From Mariniflexile sp. AS56 (GTDB lineage Bacteria > Bacteroidota > Bacteroidia > Flavobacteriales > Flavobacteriaceae), in contig NZ_JAUPED010000001.1 in assembly GCF_030552475.1 (NCBI RefSeq), forward strand, positions 62,001-126,000: a stretch of DNA of 64,000 nucleotides. The letters are read 5' to 3'. Below, in pieces: positions 35,729 to 43,651 of the stretch (position 1 is the stretch's first letter; each line of letters starts with the position of its first letter). Under the pieces are notes generated by a model. It was not told where the DNA came from and made no database searches. It was given only the letters and a program-made list of their open reading frames with translations. Made by a program: the position numbers and the translations under genes.

Positions 35729-35860
35729 TATATTATACCGACAAAGTATAATGAACGTACAATTGCAACGTGAGTCGAGAATTCGGCTAATAGTTCAATC
35801 CTTTATAAGGTGTAAGTTTTATTCTGTTATAAATACGTGCGAGAGCTTCCTTTTCTTTTT
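35489..35860 (+). ncRNA. Candidate structured non-coding RNA of the reverse transcriptase system
   Basis: The 470 bases between the hypothetical gene and the reverse transcriptase contain no convincing plus-strand gene but a chain of perfect hairpins: ATTGGTT/AACCAAT (35495-35511), CTTTTT/AAAAAG (35524-35539), a double hairpin with complementary loops (35576-35625), TTCTGTA/TACAGAA (35628-35644) and ATTATAC/GTATAAT (35732-35752). A -7-like element AACATTTG (35475-35482, one mismatch) precedes the first hairpin. Retrons, DRT2, DRT3 and DRT9 all keep a template RNA at this position. Ends are approximate. Confidence 0.55.
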
Positions 35861-35865
35861 TTATT

Positions 35866-37374
35866 ATGATAGAGCAAAAAGATTGGTTTAAAGACAGAGG
35901 TTATCCACATTTTACTAATAAGACTCCAATGTCTATTAGAAAAAATATTGAGCGCTTTGTAACCAATCAAAAAAAAGTGTCTCAACATTCCTTTTCTCCA
36001 CTTATCTTTAAAGAAATTAAGCAGAGACGCTATAAATTATCTGATTTTAATGGAGAATTGAGACGTTCTCACAAAAAAATAAAGAAAGGAAAATTTGTTT
36101 CAAACACAAAAATTAGAGAAATATTATACGCAACGCATATAGATGCTCATATCTATTCTTATTACACGCAACAAATTATCACTCCAAAATATGAAGCCTA
36201 CTTAAAGCAAAACCCATTGCTTTCAAATTCAATAACTGCTTATAGACAAATTGAAACCGACGATAAACTAAAGTTTAAAAACAATGTACATTTTGCTAAA
36301 GATGTATTTGATGAAATTAAACGAAGAGAAAGCTGTGTAACGCTTGTTTTAGATATAGAAAACTTCTTTCCTAGTTTAGATCATAAAAAATTAAAATTGG
36401 CTTGGGCAAAAATATTAGGCTACAAAACATTACCTAAAGATCACTTTAATATTTTCAAAGCCACTACCCGATTTTCTTATGTAAAATTGAAAGACCTAAA
36501 AACTAAAAATGGTCATTTTGATGAAAAAGAATTATCAAAATTCAGAAAAGAAGGGAAGCATACCTTTTTCAGAAGTATTAAGGAATTAATAGATTCTGAT
36601 ATAATAATTCATAAAAATCAAAAACAAAACGACCAAAAAGAATTGATTGGTATCCCACAAGGACTGCCTATTAGCGCATTGCTAGCTAATATTTATATGA
36701 TTGCATTTGACGAAGCTGTTATAAATGAATTAACATTAAAACACAATATTTTTTATCGTAGATACTCTGATGATATTGTAATGATTTGCAATGAAAATCA
36801 AATAAAATCAATTGAAGACTTTGTCGAAAATGAGATAGAAAAAAATGAATTGACAGTATCATTAGAGAAAACAGAAAAAACACTTTTCAAATTAAATAAT
36901 GGTCGTTTACAATCCTATGGAATCGATAAAGATGGAGTTTTAAATCATAACATGCCATTAAATTATTTAGGGTTTGAATTTTATGGTTATCAAACTTTAA
37001 TTAAGTCCAAAAACTTAGCTAAGTTTTATAGAGAAATGAAACAAACCATTAAGCGAAAACATAAGCGGGTAGAAGTCGTTAAAGAAAAACATCTTTTAGA
37101 TGAAGCTCCAGTATTTAAAAGAAAAATTTATAGACTTTTTAGTTTTAAAGGAGAGAAATCGAGAATGCTCCCGGCAAAAAGGACTGATTTTGTTGATGGA
37201 AAAGCAATAACAAAATATTATTATAGAAAATTCCGAGGCAATTTTTTAAGATACGCTTATAGAGCTTCAGATGATTTGGAAGCACCTGAAATTAAAAGAC
37301 AATTACGAAATCATTGGAAAATACTTCAAAAAACATTGAAGAAATATGATTTTTCAAATGTTAAGAAAGATTAG
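35866..37374 (+). CDS. Reverse transcriptase, unknown-group/defence-associated (DRT-like)
   Basis: 502 residues. Palm motifs: A with Asp163 (LVLDIENFFPSLDH), B IGIPQGLPISALLANIYM, C Tyr300-Ser-Asp-Asp303 (YRRYSDDIVMIC), then KTEKT and LNYLGFEFYG. The N-terminus has WFKDRGYPHFT and YATHIDAHIYSYYTQ, which I associate with unknown-group (UG) enzymes, possibly the DRT2-like branch. The NAxxH and VTG marks of retrons are absent, as are maturase and endonuclease domains of group II introns. The basic C-terminal 120 residues may bind RNA. AT-rich, flanked by unrelated housekeeping genes. Subtype uncertain. Confidence 0.88.
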   Translation: MIEQKDWFKDRGYPHFTNKTPMSIRKNIERFVTNQKKVSQHSFSPLIFKEIKQRRYKLSDFNGELRRSHKKIKKGKFVSNTKIREILYATHIDAHIYSYYTQQIITPKYEAYLKQNPLLSNSITAYRQIETDDKLKFKNNVHFAKDVFDEIKRRESCVTLVLDIENFFPSLDHKKLKLAWAKILGYKTLPKDHFNIFKATTRFSYVKLKDLKTKNGHFDEKELSKFRKEGKHTFFRSIKELIDSDIIIHKNQKQNDQKELIGIPQGLPISALLANIYMIAFDEAVINELTLKHNIFYRRYSDDIVMICNENQIKSIEDFVENEIEKNELTVSLEKTEKTLFKLNNGRLQSYGIDKDGVLNHNMPLNYLGFEFYGYQTLIKSKNLAKFYREMKQTIKRKHKRVEVVKEKHLLDEAPVFKRKIYRLFSFKGEKSRMLPAKRTDFVDGKAITKYYYRKFRGNFLRYAYRASDDLEAPEIKRQLRNHWKILQKTLKKYDFSNVKKD

Positions 37375-37434
37375 GGTTTCACAATTACAAACCTTTATAA
37401 TTTATTACTTTTACGGTTATAAGATTTAAATAAT

Positions 37435-38751
37435 ATGAACGACAACCTAATTCTAATTCTTGCCATACTTATCGCTGGCGGAATAGGTGCTTATATAGGC
37501 ATGACCATTACCAAACTAAAAAGTAAAAGCGAACAAAGCACTTTAGAAGAGCGCCAAAGTCAATTAAACACGACTATTAGCGAACTGAAACAAACTATTG
37601 ATAAGGTTGAAAGAGAACGTGAAGACATTCGTCGTGAGAAAGACTTTTTAAATTCTGAATTAACACGTAAAAACACCGAATACGAAAACCTACAACAATT
37701 AAGTGCTAAACGCGATCAAGAAATTGAAGAACGCCAAGAGCAACTGCGTAAAGATTTTGAGTTATTGGCTAATAAAATTTTAGAGGAGAAATCTGAAAAA
37801 TTCACTAACAAAAACAAAGAAAATTTAGATGCTATTCTAAAACCACTTCAAGATAAAATTAAAACTTTTGAAGATAAAGTAGATTTAACTCAAAAGGAAA
37901 GCATTAGTATGCATTCCGCTTTAAAAGAGCAATTAGTTGGTTTAAAAGACTTGAACCAACAAATGACTAAAGAGGCTACCAACCTGACGCGTGCTTTAAA
38001 AGGCGATAGTAAAATGCAAGGAAACTGGGGCGAATTGGTTTTAGAACGCGTACTAGAAAAATCGGGCTTAGAAAAAGACAGAGAGTATTTTGTACAACAA
38101 AGTTTTACCCGCGAAAATGGCACACGAGTGCTGCCCGATGTAGTGCTTCATCTTCCCGACGGTAAAAAAATGATTATCGATTCTAAAGTATCTTTAACCG
38201 ATTATGAGCGTTTAGTGAATGCCGATGATGAGGATAAAGCACGTTACTTAAAAGCCCATATTAATTCGGTTAAAAAGCACGTAGACCAACTTTCAGAAAA
38301 AAATTATCAAGATTTATACGATATAGAATCACCCGATTTTGTTTTAATGTTCATCCCTATAGAACCTGCTTTTGCTGTGGTTGTTAATGATGACAATAGT
38401 ATATACAACAAAGCCTTCGAGAAAAACATCGTCATAGTAACACCTTCTACCCTTTTAGCCACTTTACGTACTATTGATAGTATGTGGACCAACGAAAAGC
38501 AACAACAAAATGCTATTGAAATTGCACGACAAGCAGGTGCACTTTATGATAAATTTGAAGGTTTAGTTTCTGATTTAACCGGTGTTGGTAAAAAAATTGA
38601 TGCTGCTAAAAGCGATTATTCGGCTGCCATGAATAAGTTGGTTGATGGTAAAGGAAATTTAATATCGAGTGTTGAACGTCTTAAAAAAATGGGTGCTAAA
38701 GCTAAAAAAGCCTTACCTGAAGCCATTATTAAGCGTGCTGAAGAAGATTAA
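37435..38751 (+). CDS. rmuC: DNA recombination protein RmuC homologue
   Basis: 438 residues: one N-terminal transmembrane helix (about 4-22), a long coiled coil rich in Glu, Lys and Gln (about 25-130), then the RmuC domain with GNWGELVLERVLEKSGL, LPDVVLHLPDGKKMIIDSKV, and FVLMFIPIEPAF. The domain is a restriction-endonuclease-like fold. RmuC limits inversions at short repeats and has been linked to phage restriction in E. coli. It starts 60 bases after the reverse transcriptase stop; a link between the two is not shown. Confidence 0.93.
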   Translation: MNDNLILILAILIAGGIGAYIGMTITKLKSKSEQSTLEERQSQLNTTISELKQTIDKVEREREDIRREKDFLNSELTRKNTEYENLQQLSAKRDQEIEERQEQLRKDFELLANKILEEKSEKFTNKNKENLDAILKPLQDKIKTFEDKVDLTQKESISMHSALKEQLVGLKDLNQQMTKEATNLTRALKGDSKMQGNWGELVLERVLEKSGLEKDREYFVQQSFTRENGTRVLPDVVLHLPDGKKMIIDSKVSLTDYERLVNADDEDKARYLKAHINSVKKHVDQLSEKNYQDLYDIESPDFVLMFIPIEPAFAVVVNDDNSIYNKAFEKNIVIVTPSTLLATLRTIDSMWTNEKQQQNAIEIARQAGALYDKFEGLVSDLTGVGKKIDAAKSDYSAAMNKLVDGKGNLISSVERLKKMGAKAKKALPEAIIKRAEED

Positions 38752-38764
38752 CCCCCGAACACAC

Positions 38765-38839
38765 ATCATGTATTTAAGTGATATATTTGTTTATCATGTA
38801 ATTAAGTGATATATTTGTTTATCATGTAATTAAGTGATA
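38765..38839 (+). repeat. 28-bp tandem repeats carrying promoter and operator of the satD operon
   Basis: Copies at 38765-38792 and 38793-38820 differ at one base; a partial third copy spans 38821-38839. Each full copy holds the -7 promoter element TATATTTG (38782-38789 and 38810-38817) flanked by TTAAGTGATA and TTATCA, an inverted TGATA/TATCA pair. The three TTAAGTGATA boxes look like spaced operator sites; the SatD protein just downstream has a C-terminal helix-turn-helix that may bind them. Confidence 0.75.
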
Positions 38840-38855
38840 CTTAAATTTTAACGGA

Positions 38856-39467
38856 ATGATAAGCGTTATAACAGGAGATATTATAAACTCCAGAAAACAA
38901 ACAGACCCTGAAATATGGATAAATACCTTAAAAAAGGCATTATCCTATTTAAGTCCTGATACTACTTATTGGGAACTATATAGAGGAGATAGTTTTCAAA
39001 TAGAACTAAGCGACTACGCGAACAGTTTCATGGCCGCTATTTATATAAAAGCAGCTATTAAAATGATTAAAGACTTAGACGTTAGGCTGGCTATTGGTAT
39101 TGGAAGCAAAACCTTTAAAGGGCACGATGTAACAGAATCTAACGGTGATGCTTTTGTGTTCTCAGGTGAAGTTTTAGAAACTTTAAAAAAGGAAAAACAA
39201 AACTTACGCATCAAAACCAACAACAACGCTATTAATGAAGAGTTAAATTTATACTTTAAATTAGCGTTAATTACCATGGATAGCTGGAGTGTTAATTCCG
39301 CCGAAATTGTAAAACTAAGCATCGAAAATCCCGAAGCGTTACAAACCGAGTTAGGCAAACTAATAGGTATTAACCAAAACGCCATTAGCAACCGCCAGAA
39401 ACGGGCTCATTTAGATGAAATTTTAGAGTTAAACCAAATGTACAAACACAAAACAAGTTTATTATGA
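38856..39467 (+). CDS. SatD-family protein
   Basis: 203 residues. N-terminal MISVITGDIINSRKQTD with YWELYRGDSFQIEL and VRLAIGIGS suggest the nucleotide-cyclase-like fold used by SatD proteins (named from an acid-tolerance locus of Streptococcus mutans). The C-terminal 50 residues contain ELGKLIGINQNAISNRQKRA, a helix-turn-helix. It may thus couple a ligand to DNA binding and regulate its own promoter repeats. The stop overlaps the next start (ATGA), so it is coupled to the DUF3307 gene. Confidence 0.8.
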   Translation: MISVITGDIINSRKQTDPEIWINTLKKALSYLSPDTTYWELYRGDSFQIELSDYANSFMAAIYIKAAIKMIKDLDVRLAIGIGSKTFKGHDVTESNGDAFVFSGEVLETLKKEKQNLRIKTNNNAINEELNLYFKLALITMDSWSVNSAEIVKLSIENPEALQTELGKLIGINQNAISNRQKRAHLDEILELNQMYKHKTSLL

Positions 39468-40180
39468 TGGTTTTAATAAAGCTTTTGTTAGCACACATTA
39501 TCGGCGATTTTTTTCTTCAACCTAGAAAATGGGTTAAAGAAAAGGAGAAGAAAAAACTAAAATCGAAAAAGCTCTATCTGCATGTTTTAATTCATGTGGC
39601 TTTAACGAGTATCTTCCTTTGGGATCTTTCATTATGGCCCATAATTTTAAGTATAGGTATTACGCATTTAATTATTGACGCTGCGAAATTGTTATATCAA
39701 AAGAAAAAAACAAAGCGTCTGTTGTTTTTTATTGACCAACTGCTACATATAGCTGTTATTTATTTTTGCTATTATCTATTTACTGAAAACGCCTTCAACT
39801 TAAGCTTTTTGGTGACCGAAAACAGCTTATTGCTTGCAGCCTGCTTGCTATTCTTAACAATTCCCACCTCTATAATTATGAAAACCATTTTTTTTAAGTG
39901 GAATATTTCAGAACTTACTAAAAATAACCAATCACTAGAGGATGCAGGGAAATATATTGGTATTTTAGAGCGTGTTTTGGTGTTTATTTTCATCATAGTA
40001 GGACACTGGGAAGCTGTTGGCTTTTTAATTACGGCGAAATCTGTTTTTAGATTTGGCGATTTAAAAGAGTCGAAACACAGACAACTCACAGAATATATTT
40101 TAATAGGAACTTTAATAAGTTTTGGAATTGCAATAATAACGGGAATTATCTACTCGACTATAACTTTACATTATGCTTAG
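39464..40180 (+). CDS. DUF3307 membrane protein
   Basis: 238 residues, about six transmembrane segments. The N-terminus LLLAHIIGDFFLQPRKWVKE and LYLHVLIHVALTSIFLW match the DUF3307 pattern (AHxxGDFxLQ...K...HxxxH). Function unknown. SatD and DUF3307 genes are often found as a pair, and here they overlap by four bases. The 3' end overlaps the thioesterase gene by eight bases, so all three form one operon. Confidence 0.82.
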   Translation: MMVLIKLLLAHIIGDFFLQPRKWVKEKEKKKLKSKKLYLHVLIHVALTSIFLWDLSLWPIILSIGITHLIIDAAKLLYQKKKTKRLLFFIDQLLHIAVIYFCYYLFTENAFNLSFLVTENSLLLAACLLFLTIPTSIIMKTIFFKWNISELTKNNQSLEDAGKYIGILERVLVFIFIIVGHWEAVGFLITAKSVFRFGDLKESKHRQLTEYILIGTLISFGIAIITGIIYSTITLHYA

Positions 40181-40718
40181 AACAACTGAAGAATCGCAAA
40201 TAACAATTACACAATTAATGCTACCGTCGCACTCTAATTTTAGCGGCAAAATTCATGGAGGTTATATTTTAGGCCTTATGGATCAAATAGCATTTGCCTG
40301 CGCCTCTAAACATTCAAGAAATTATTGTGTAACAGCATCTGTAAACAAGGTCGATTTTTTAAACCCTATTGAAGTTGGTGAACTTGTTACACTTAAAGCA
40401 TCAGTTAACTATACCGGAAAAACATCGATGGTTATTGGTGTTCGAATTGAATCTGAAAACATTCAAACAGGCGAAAAAAAACATTGTAATTCGTCGTATT
40501 TCACCATGGTTGCCAAAGATGAAAACGGAAAAAACGTGCCAGTTCCTGGTATTATTTTAGATTCAAAAAACAAAGTAAGACGCTTTGCTAGAAGTATAGC
40601 CAGACAAGAACAAGCAAGAAACAGAACCTCTGCCTTTAAAACTTCAGAATTTAAAGTAGAATTGTATTTAGAATGTTTGAAAGACCAAAATGCCAAAATT
40701 GAGTTAACAGACAATTAA
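40173..40718 (+). CDS. Acyl-CoA thioesterase (hotdog fold)
   Basis: 181 residues, YciA/ACOT-type hotdog protein: ITQLMLPSHSNFSGKIHGGY starts the domain, then ILGLMDQIAFACASKHSRNY with the conserved Asp, and VDFLNPIEVGELVTLKASV. It hydrolyses acyl-CoA thioesters in the cytoplasm; preferred chain length is unknown. The C-terminal basic stretch (RRFARSIARQEQARNR) is an extension. Translationally coupled to DUF3307 by an eight-base overlap, an arrangement that hints at a membrane- or lipid-related job for the operon. Confidence 0.88.
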   Translation: MLRTTEESQITITQLMLPSHSNFSGKIHGGYILGLMDQIAFACASKHSRNYCVTASVNKVDFLNPIEVGELVTLKASVNYTGKTSMVIGVRIESENIQTGEKKHCNSSYFTMVAKDENGKNVPVPGIILDSKNKVRRFARSIARQEQARNRTSAFKTSEFKVELYLECLKDQNAKIELTDN

Positions 40719-40812
40719 ATGCTCATTTTGTAAGTATTCTATTTTTTTTACTACTACACATCCATAAATACCTTAAATTTATATACTATAAATTAAGTAT
40801 TAAACTAAAAGG

Positions 40813-41190
40813 ATGCGTAAATGGCTTATTTTAGTAATTCTTCTTTTAGCCGGTTTCGCTGGCTATAACTACATATACCAAAGTCATAGAGACATACACG
40901 AAGAGCAAGCCGCTTACACGCTATCTGCACAGGCTTTGAGTACCGCTTTTTTAAAGACCCCTTCCGAGTCAGAATTAAAATATCTTAATAAAACCATAGA
41001 AATCTCTGGAAACATTACAGAAATAAATAAAAAAGATTTAACTTTAAACGAAAGTGTTTTCTGCCAATTTAGTAATCTTATTACTTTACCATCAAAGAAA
41101 GGCACAAACATTAAAATAAAAGGACGTGTTATAGGCTATGATGATTTGCTAGAGCAAGTAAAAGTAGACCAGTGTTTTATAGTGGATTAA
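40813..41190 (+). CDS. OB-fold protein of the tRNA_anti-like family, membrane-anchored
   Basis: 125 residues. N-terminal transmembrane segment (about 4-22), then a short helix and an OB-like domain (about 55-123; TIEISGNITEINKKDLTLNE, TNIKIKGRVIGYDDLLEQVK). This matches the small tRNA_anti-like proteins of Bacteroidota. Binding partner unknown. It lies 23 bases before the cupredoxin gene and may be the first gene of the extracytoplasmic redox cluster. Confidence 0.75.
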   Translation: MRKWLILVILLLAGFAGYNYIYQSHRDIHEEQAAYTLSAQALSTAFLKTPSESELKYLNKTIEISGNITEINKKDLTLNESVFCQFSNLITLPSKKGTNIKIKGRVIGYDDLLEQVKVDQCFIVD

Positions 41191-41213
41191 ATATTAACTT
41201 TAAATCTTAAAAT

Positions 41214-41795
41214 ATGAAAACAAAACTACTTTCTCTTTTATTCTTCGTTTTTACTATTTATGTTGCTGCCCAAACAACATACAATCTTAACTGGAAACTT
41301 AATATTGGCACCAACATAGATCTAACTGTAAATATAAACGACATAGTTACATGGACTTGGACGGATGGAATAATCCACAACGTTACAAGTAGTTCTGGAA
41401 GTTCTGAAACATTTAATAGCCCAGATTTAACGGGTAACGGACAAACATATTCGTACACCTTTACTAAAGCCGGATCAAACCCTTATGTATGCACCTATCA
41501 TTCCGGCAATATGAGCGGAACCATTACCGTGAGCGCTCCTTTAGGTATTGAAGATGCGTCTATTTCTAATTTCAGTATTTCTCCCAACCCAGCAAAAAAT
41601 TATATAAAAATACAATTACCTCAATCTATAGCAGAAGCTAAAATTGAAGTATTCAATATTCTAGGTAAACAAATATATAGCAACGCCAATTATAGAGATA
41701 ACCCCATAGATATCACTTCTTGGGAACGCGGTATTACACTCATCAAAGTCTCTTCAGAAGGCCAATCAAAAATTAAAAAATTCATAAAGCAGTAA
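41214..41795 (+). CDS. Plastocyanin/azurin-like copper protein with T9SS sorting domain
   Basis: 193 residues. Signal peptide (MKTKLLSLLFFVFTIYVAAQ), a cupredoxin domain (about 22-105) with type 1 copper ligands His in IIHNVTS, Cys and His in YVCTYHSGNM and the closing Met, then a type IX C-terminal sorting domain (about 118-193; NFSISPNPAKNYIKIQL to KKFIKQ). It should be exported by T9SS and attached to or released from the cell surface, carrying electrons there. Followed by DUF5777, cytochrome-like and YceI genes in the same orientation. Confidence 0.9.
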   Translation: MKTKLLSLLFFVFTIYVAAQTTYNLNWKLNIGTNIDLTVNINDIVTWTWTDGIIHNVTSSSGSSETFNSPDLTGNGQTYSYTFTKAGSNPYVCTYHSGNMSGTITVSAPLGIEDASISNFSISPNPAKNYIKIQLPQSIAEAKIEVFNILGKQIYSNANYRDNPIDITSWERGITLIKVSSEGQSKIKKFIKQ

Positions 41796-41819
41796 CCCAA
41801 TTAAAGAACCCCATTATTA

Positions 41820-42668
41820 ATGAGAAACCTATTAATACTCCTTTTATTTTCGTCCTTAGTTACCAATTCACAAAACGACTTACTTACTGAAATTGATACT
41901 GATTCCACAGGAACTGAATACGCAACAGCAGCCTTTAAAGGTTTGAAAATTGTAAATTTTGAATCGACCAAATTAGTAGCAAAGAAAGAACTTCAATTTA
42001 TTGTATCTCACCGATTTGGCTCAATAAAAAATGGCATCAACACTTTTTTTGGTTTGGATGAAGCTGTCACTCGACTCAACTTTGTTTTAGGAGTCACTGA
42101 TGGATTAAATGTAGGTGTTTCAAGAAGCTCTTATTTAAAAGTTTATGATGTCTCCTTAAAATACCGCCTATTAAGACAGGAAGAAAACGGCTTTCCTTTT
42201 ACCATAGTGGGTTACAATTCCATTTTAATAAACACCGCCTTAGACAAGGAAAATTTGCCTTTACTGGAATTTAAACACCGCCTAGGTTATACGGCACAAA
42301 TACTAATTTCTAGAAAAGTAAACACCGATTTATCGCTGGAACTAGCGCCTACATTTTTTCATGATAACTATGTTGTTGTGGATGCACAAGACAATTCGCA
42401 ATTTGCCTTAGGTTTTGGTGGCCGCTACAAATTAAGTACACGCTGGTCTTTAAACGCCGATTATGGCTGGCATTTAAACAGAGCCAGCAACTCACCTTTT
42501 AAAAACCCATTATCTATTGGAGTTGATTTAGAAACGGGTGGACACGTGTTCCAAATGCATTTTACAAACGCCCAACCCATGGATGCTAATGGCTTTTTAG
42601 GACAAGGAACAGGAGACTGGAGCGACGGCGATATTTATTTTGGATTTAATTTAAGTAGACAATTTTAA
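41820..42668 (+). CDS. DUF5777-family beta-barrel protein
   Basis: 282 residues with a signal peptide (about 1-19) and alternating amphipathic strands ending in Phe (YFGFNLSRQF), as in outer-membrane barrels. Stretches such as ELQFIVSHRFGSIKNG, FFGLDEAVTRLNFVLGVTDG and LNVGVSRS are those of DUF5777. The role is unknown; these proteins recur next to cytochrome and YceI genes. 24 bases after the cupredoxin gene and 30 before the cytochrome-like gene, so probably one operon. Confidence 0.8.
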   Translation: MRNLLILLLFSSLVTNSQNDLLTEIDTDSTGTEYATAAFKGLKIVNFESTKLVAKKELQFIVSHRFGSIKNGINTFFGLDEAVTRLNFVLGVTDGLNVGVSRSSYLKVYDVSLKYRLLRQEENGFPFTIVGYNSILINTALDKENLPLLEFKHRLGYTAQILISRKVNTDLSLELAPTFFHDNYVVVDAQDNSQFALGFGGRYKLSTRWSLNADYGWHLNRASNSPFKNPLSIGVDLETGGHVFQMHFTNAQPMDANGFLGQGTGDWSDGDIYFGFNLSRQF

Positions 42669-42698
42669 TAAAAACACTAATACAAATACCCTACAACT

Positions 42699-43073
42699 AT
42701 GAAAAAGATACTATTAACAAGCATAATGTTTACAACCATTCTTTTTGGTTGCAGCAGTTCTAGCAACGACGATTTAACGGAAGCGTCTCCTAATCCAGAT
42801 CCAGACCCTGCACCAACAACTAAGGTAACATACAATGGCAGTGTGAAGGCCATTATAACCTCAAATTGTAATAACTGCCATGGAAGTCCGGTTAGAAATG
42901 GCGCTCCCATGTCTTTAACAACCTATGCGCAAGTAAAAGCATCTGTAGAAACCGGAAGCCTAATTGCAAGAATAAACAGCACCAGTAACCCTATGCCGCA
43001 GTCTGGATTAATGTCTCAAAACAACAGAACTTTAATTCAACAATGGAAAGATGATGGGTTTCTAGAAAACTAA
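42699..43073 (+). CDS. Cytochrome c-like lipoprotein
   Basis: 124 residues. Lipobox LFGC (Cys18), a Pro/Asp-rich spacer, then a single haem-attachment motif CNNCH (Cys57, Cys60, His61) and a Met-containing stretch NPMPQSGLM near residue 96 as probable sixth ligand. A one-haem cytochrome of the envelope, likely exchanging electrons with the nearby cupredoxin. Only five bases separate it from the YceI gene. Confidence 0.85.
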   Translation: MKKILLTSIMFTTILFGCSSSSNDDLTEASPNPDPDPAPTTKVTYNGSVKAIITSNCNNCHGSPVRNGAPMSLTTYAQVKASVETGSLIARINSTSNPMPQSGLMSQNNRTLIQQWKDDGFLEN

Positions 43074-43078
43074 ACACC

Positions 43079-43621
43079 ATGAAACATTTAATATACCTAC
43101 TAGCATTTTTTAGCCTTAATTTAGTTGCACAAAGCAAGTATATTACAAAAACGGGCGTGGTAAATTTTGAAGCTTCAGTAGCCTCTTTTGAAGAAGTAAA
43201 AGCGATGAACCAGTCGGTTACAGCAATCATTGAAACTAAAAGCGGTGCATTTGCTGCCTTGGTTTTAGTGAAGGGGTTTCGATTTAAAAACGCTCTCATG
43301 GAAGAGCACTTTAATGAAAACTATGCCGAATCGGACCAATTCCCTAAAGCTACTTTTAAAGGAAATTTAGAAGATTTTTCCATTGATAAATTAAGTGCTA
43401 CTTCTATATTTAAAATGAATGGTTCTTTAACATTTCATGGGAAAACGAAAAAACTAGAGTCCATTCCTTTAAAGCTATCAAGAGAAGGTGATTTTATAAA
43501 TGTATCTGGAAGCTTCCTTTTAAATACTTCAGATTTTGATATAAAAATACCTAAAGTCGTAAAAGACAAAGTATCAGAAACCGTTGAAGTTTCCTTAAAT
43601 TTCAAATTAAAAAAGACATAA
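43079..43621 (+). CDS. YceI-family periplasmic lipid-binding protein
   Basis: 180 residues: signal peptide (about 1-18) and a lipocalin-like YceI barrel, with KYITKTGVVNFEASVASFEE at the start, FPKATFKGNLEDFS and LTFHGKTKKLESIPL further on, and a closing VEVSLNFKLKK. YceI proteins bind isoprenoid lipids such as quinones, which fits the redox neighbours (cupredoxin, cytochrome). Last gene of that cluster; a bidirectional terminator follows. Confidence 0.9.
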   Translation: MKHLIYLLAFFSLNLVAQSKYITKTGVVNFEASVASFEEVKAMNQSVTAIIETKSGAFAALVLVKGFRFKNALMEEHFNENYAESDQFPKATFKGNLEDFSIDKLSATSIFKMNGSLTFHGKTKKLESIPLKLSREGDFINVSGSFLLNTSDFDIKIPKVVKDKVSETVEVSLNFKLKKT

Positions 43622-43647
43622 AAAAAGCCGCTTAAAGCGGCTTTTTA
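43621..43647. terminator. Bidirectional intrinsic terminator
   Basis: GCCGC / GCGGC stem with TTAAA loop, six A before and five T after, between the convergent YceI and carB genes. Confidence 0.88.
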
Positions 43648-43651
43648 ATTT

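Noticed and set aside
35489-37374. Retron, group II intron or diversity-generating retroelement
   Set aside because: The reverse transcriptase lacks the retron NAxxH and VTG marks, has no maturase or endonuclease domain, its motif B is QGLPIS rather than the SQ-type of diversity-generating elements, and no template/variable repeat pair was seen nearby.
38765-38839. Short CRISPR array
   Set aside because: The 28-bp units are directly adjacent with no spacers, contain promoter elements and no cas genes are near.
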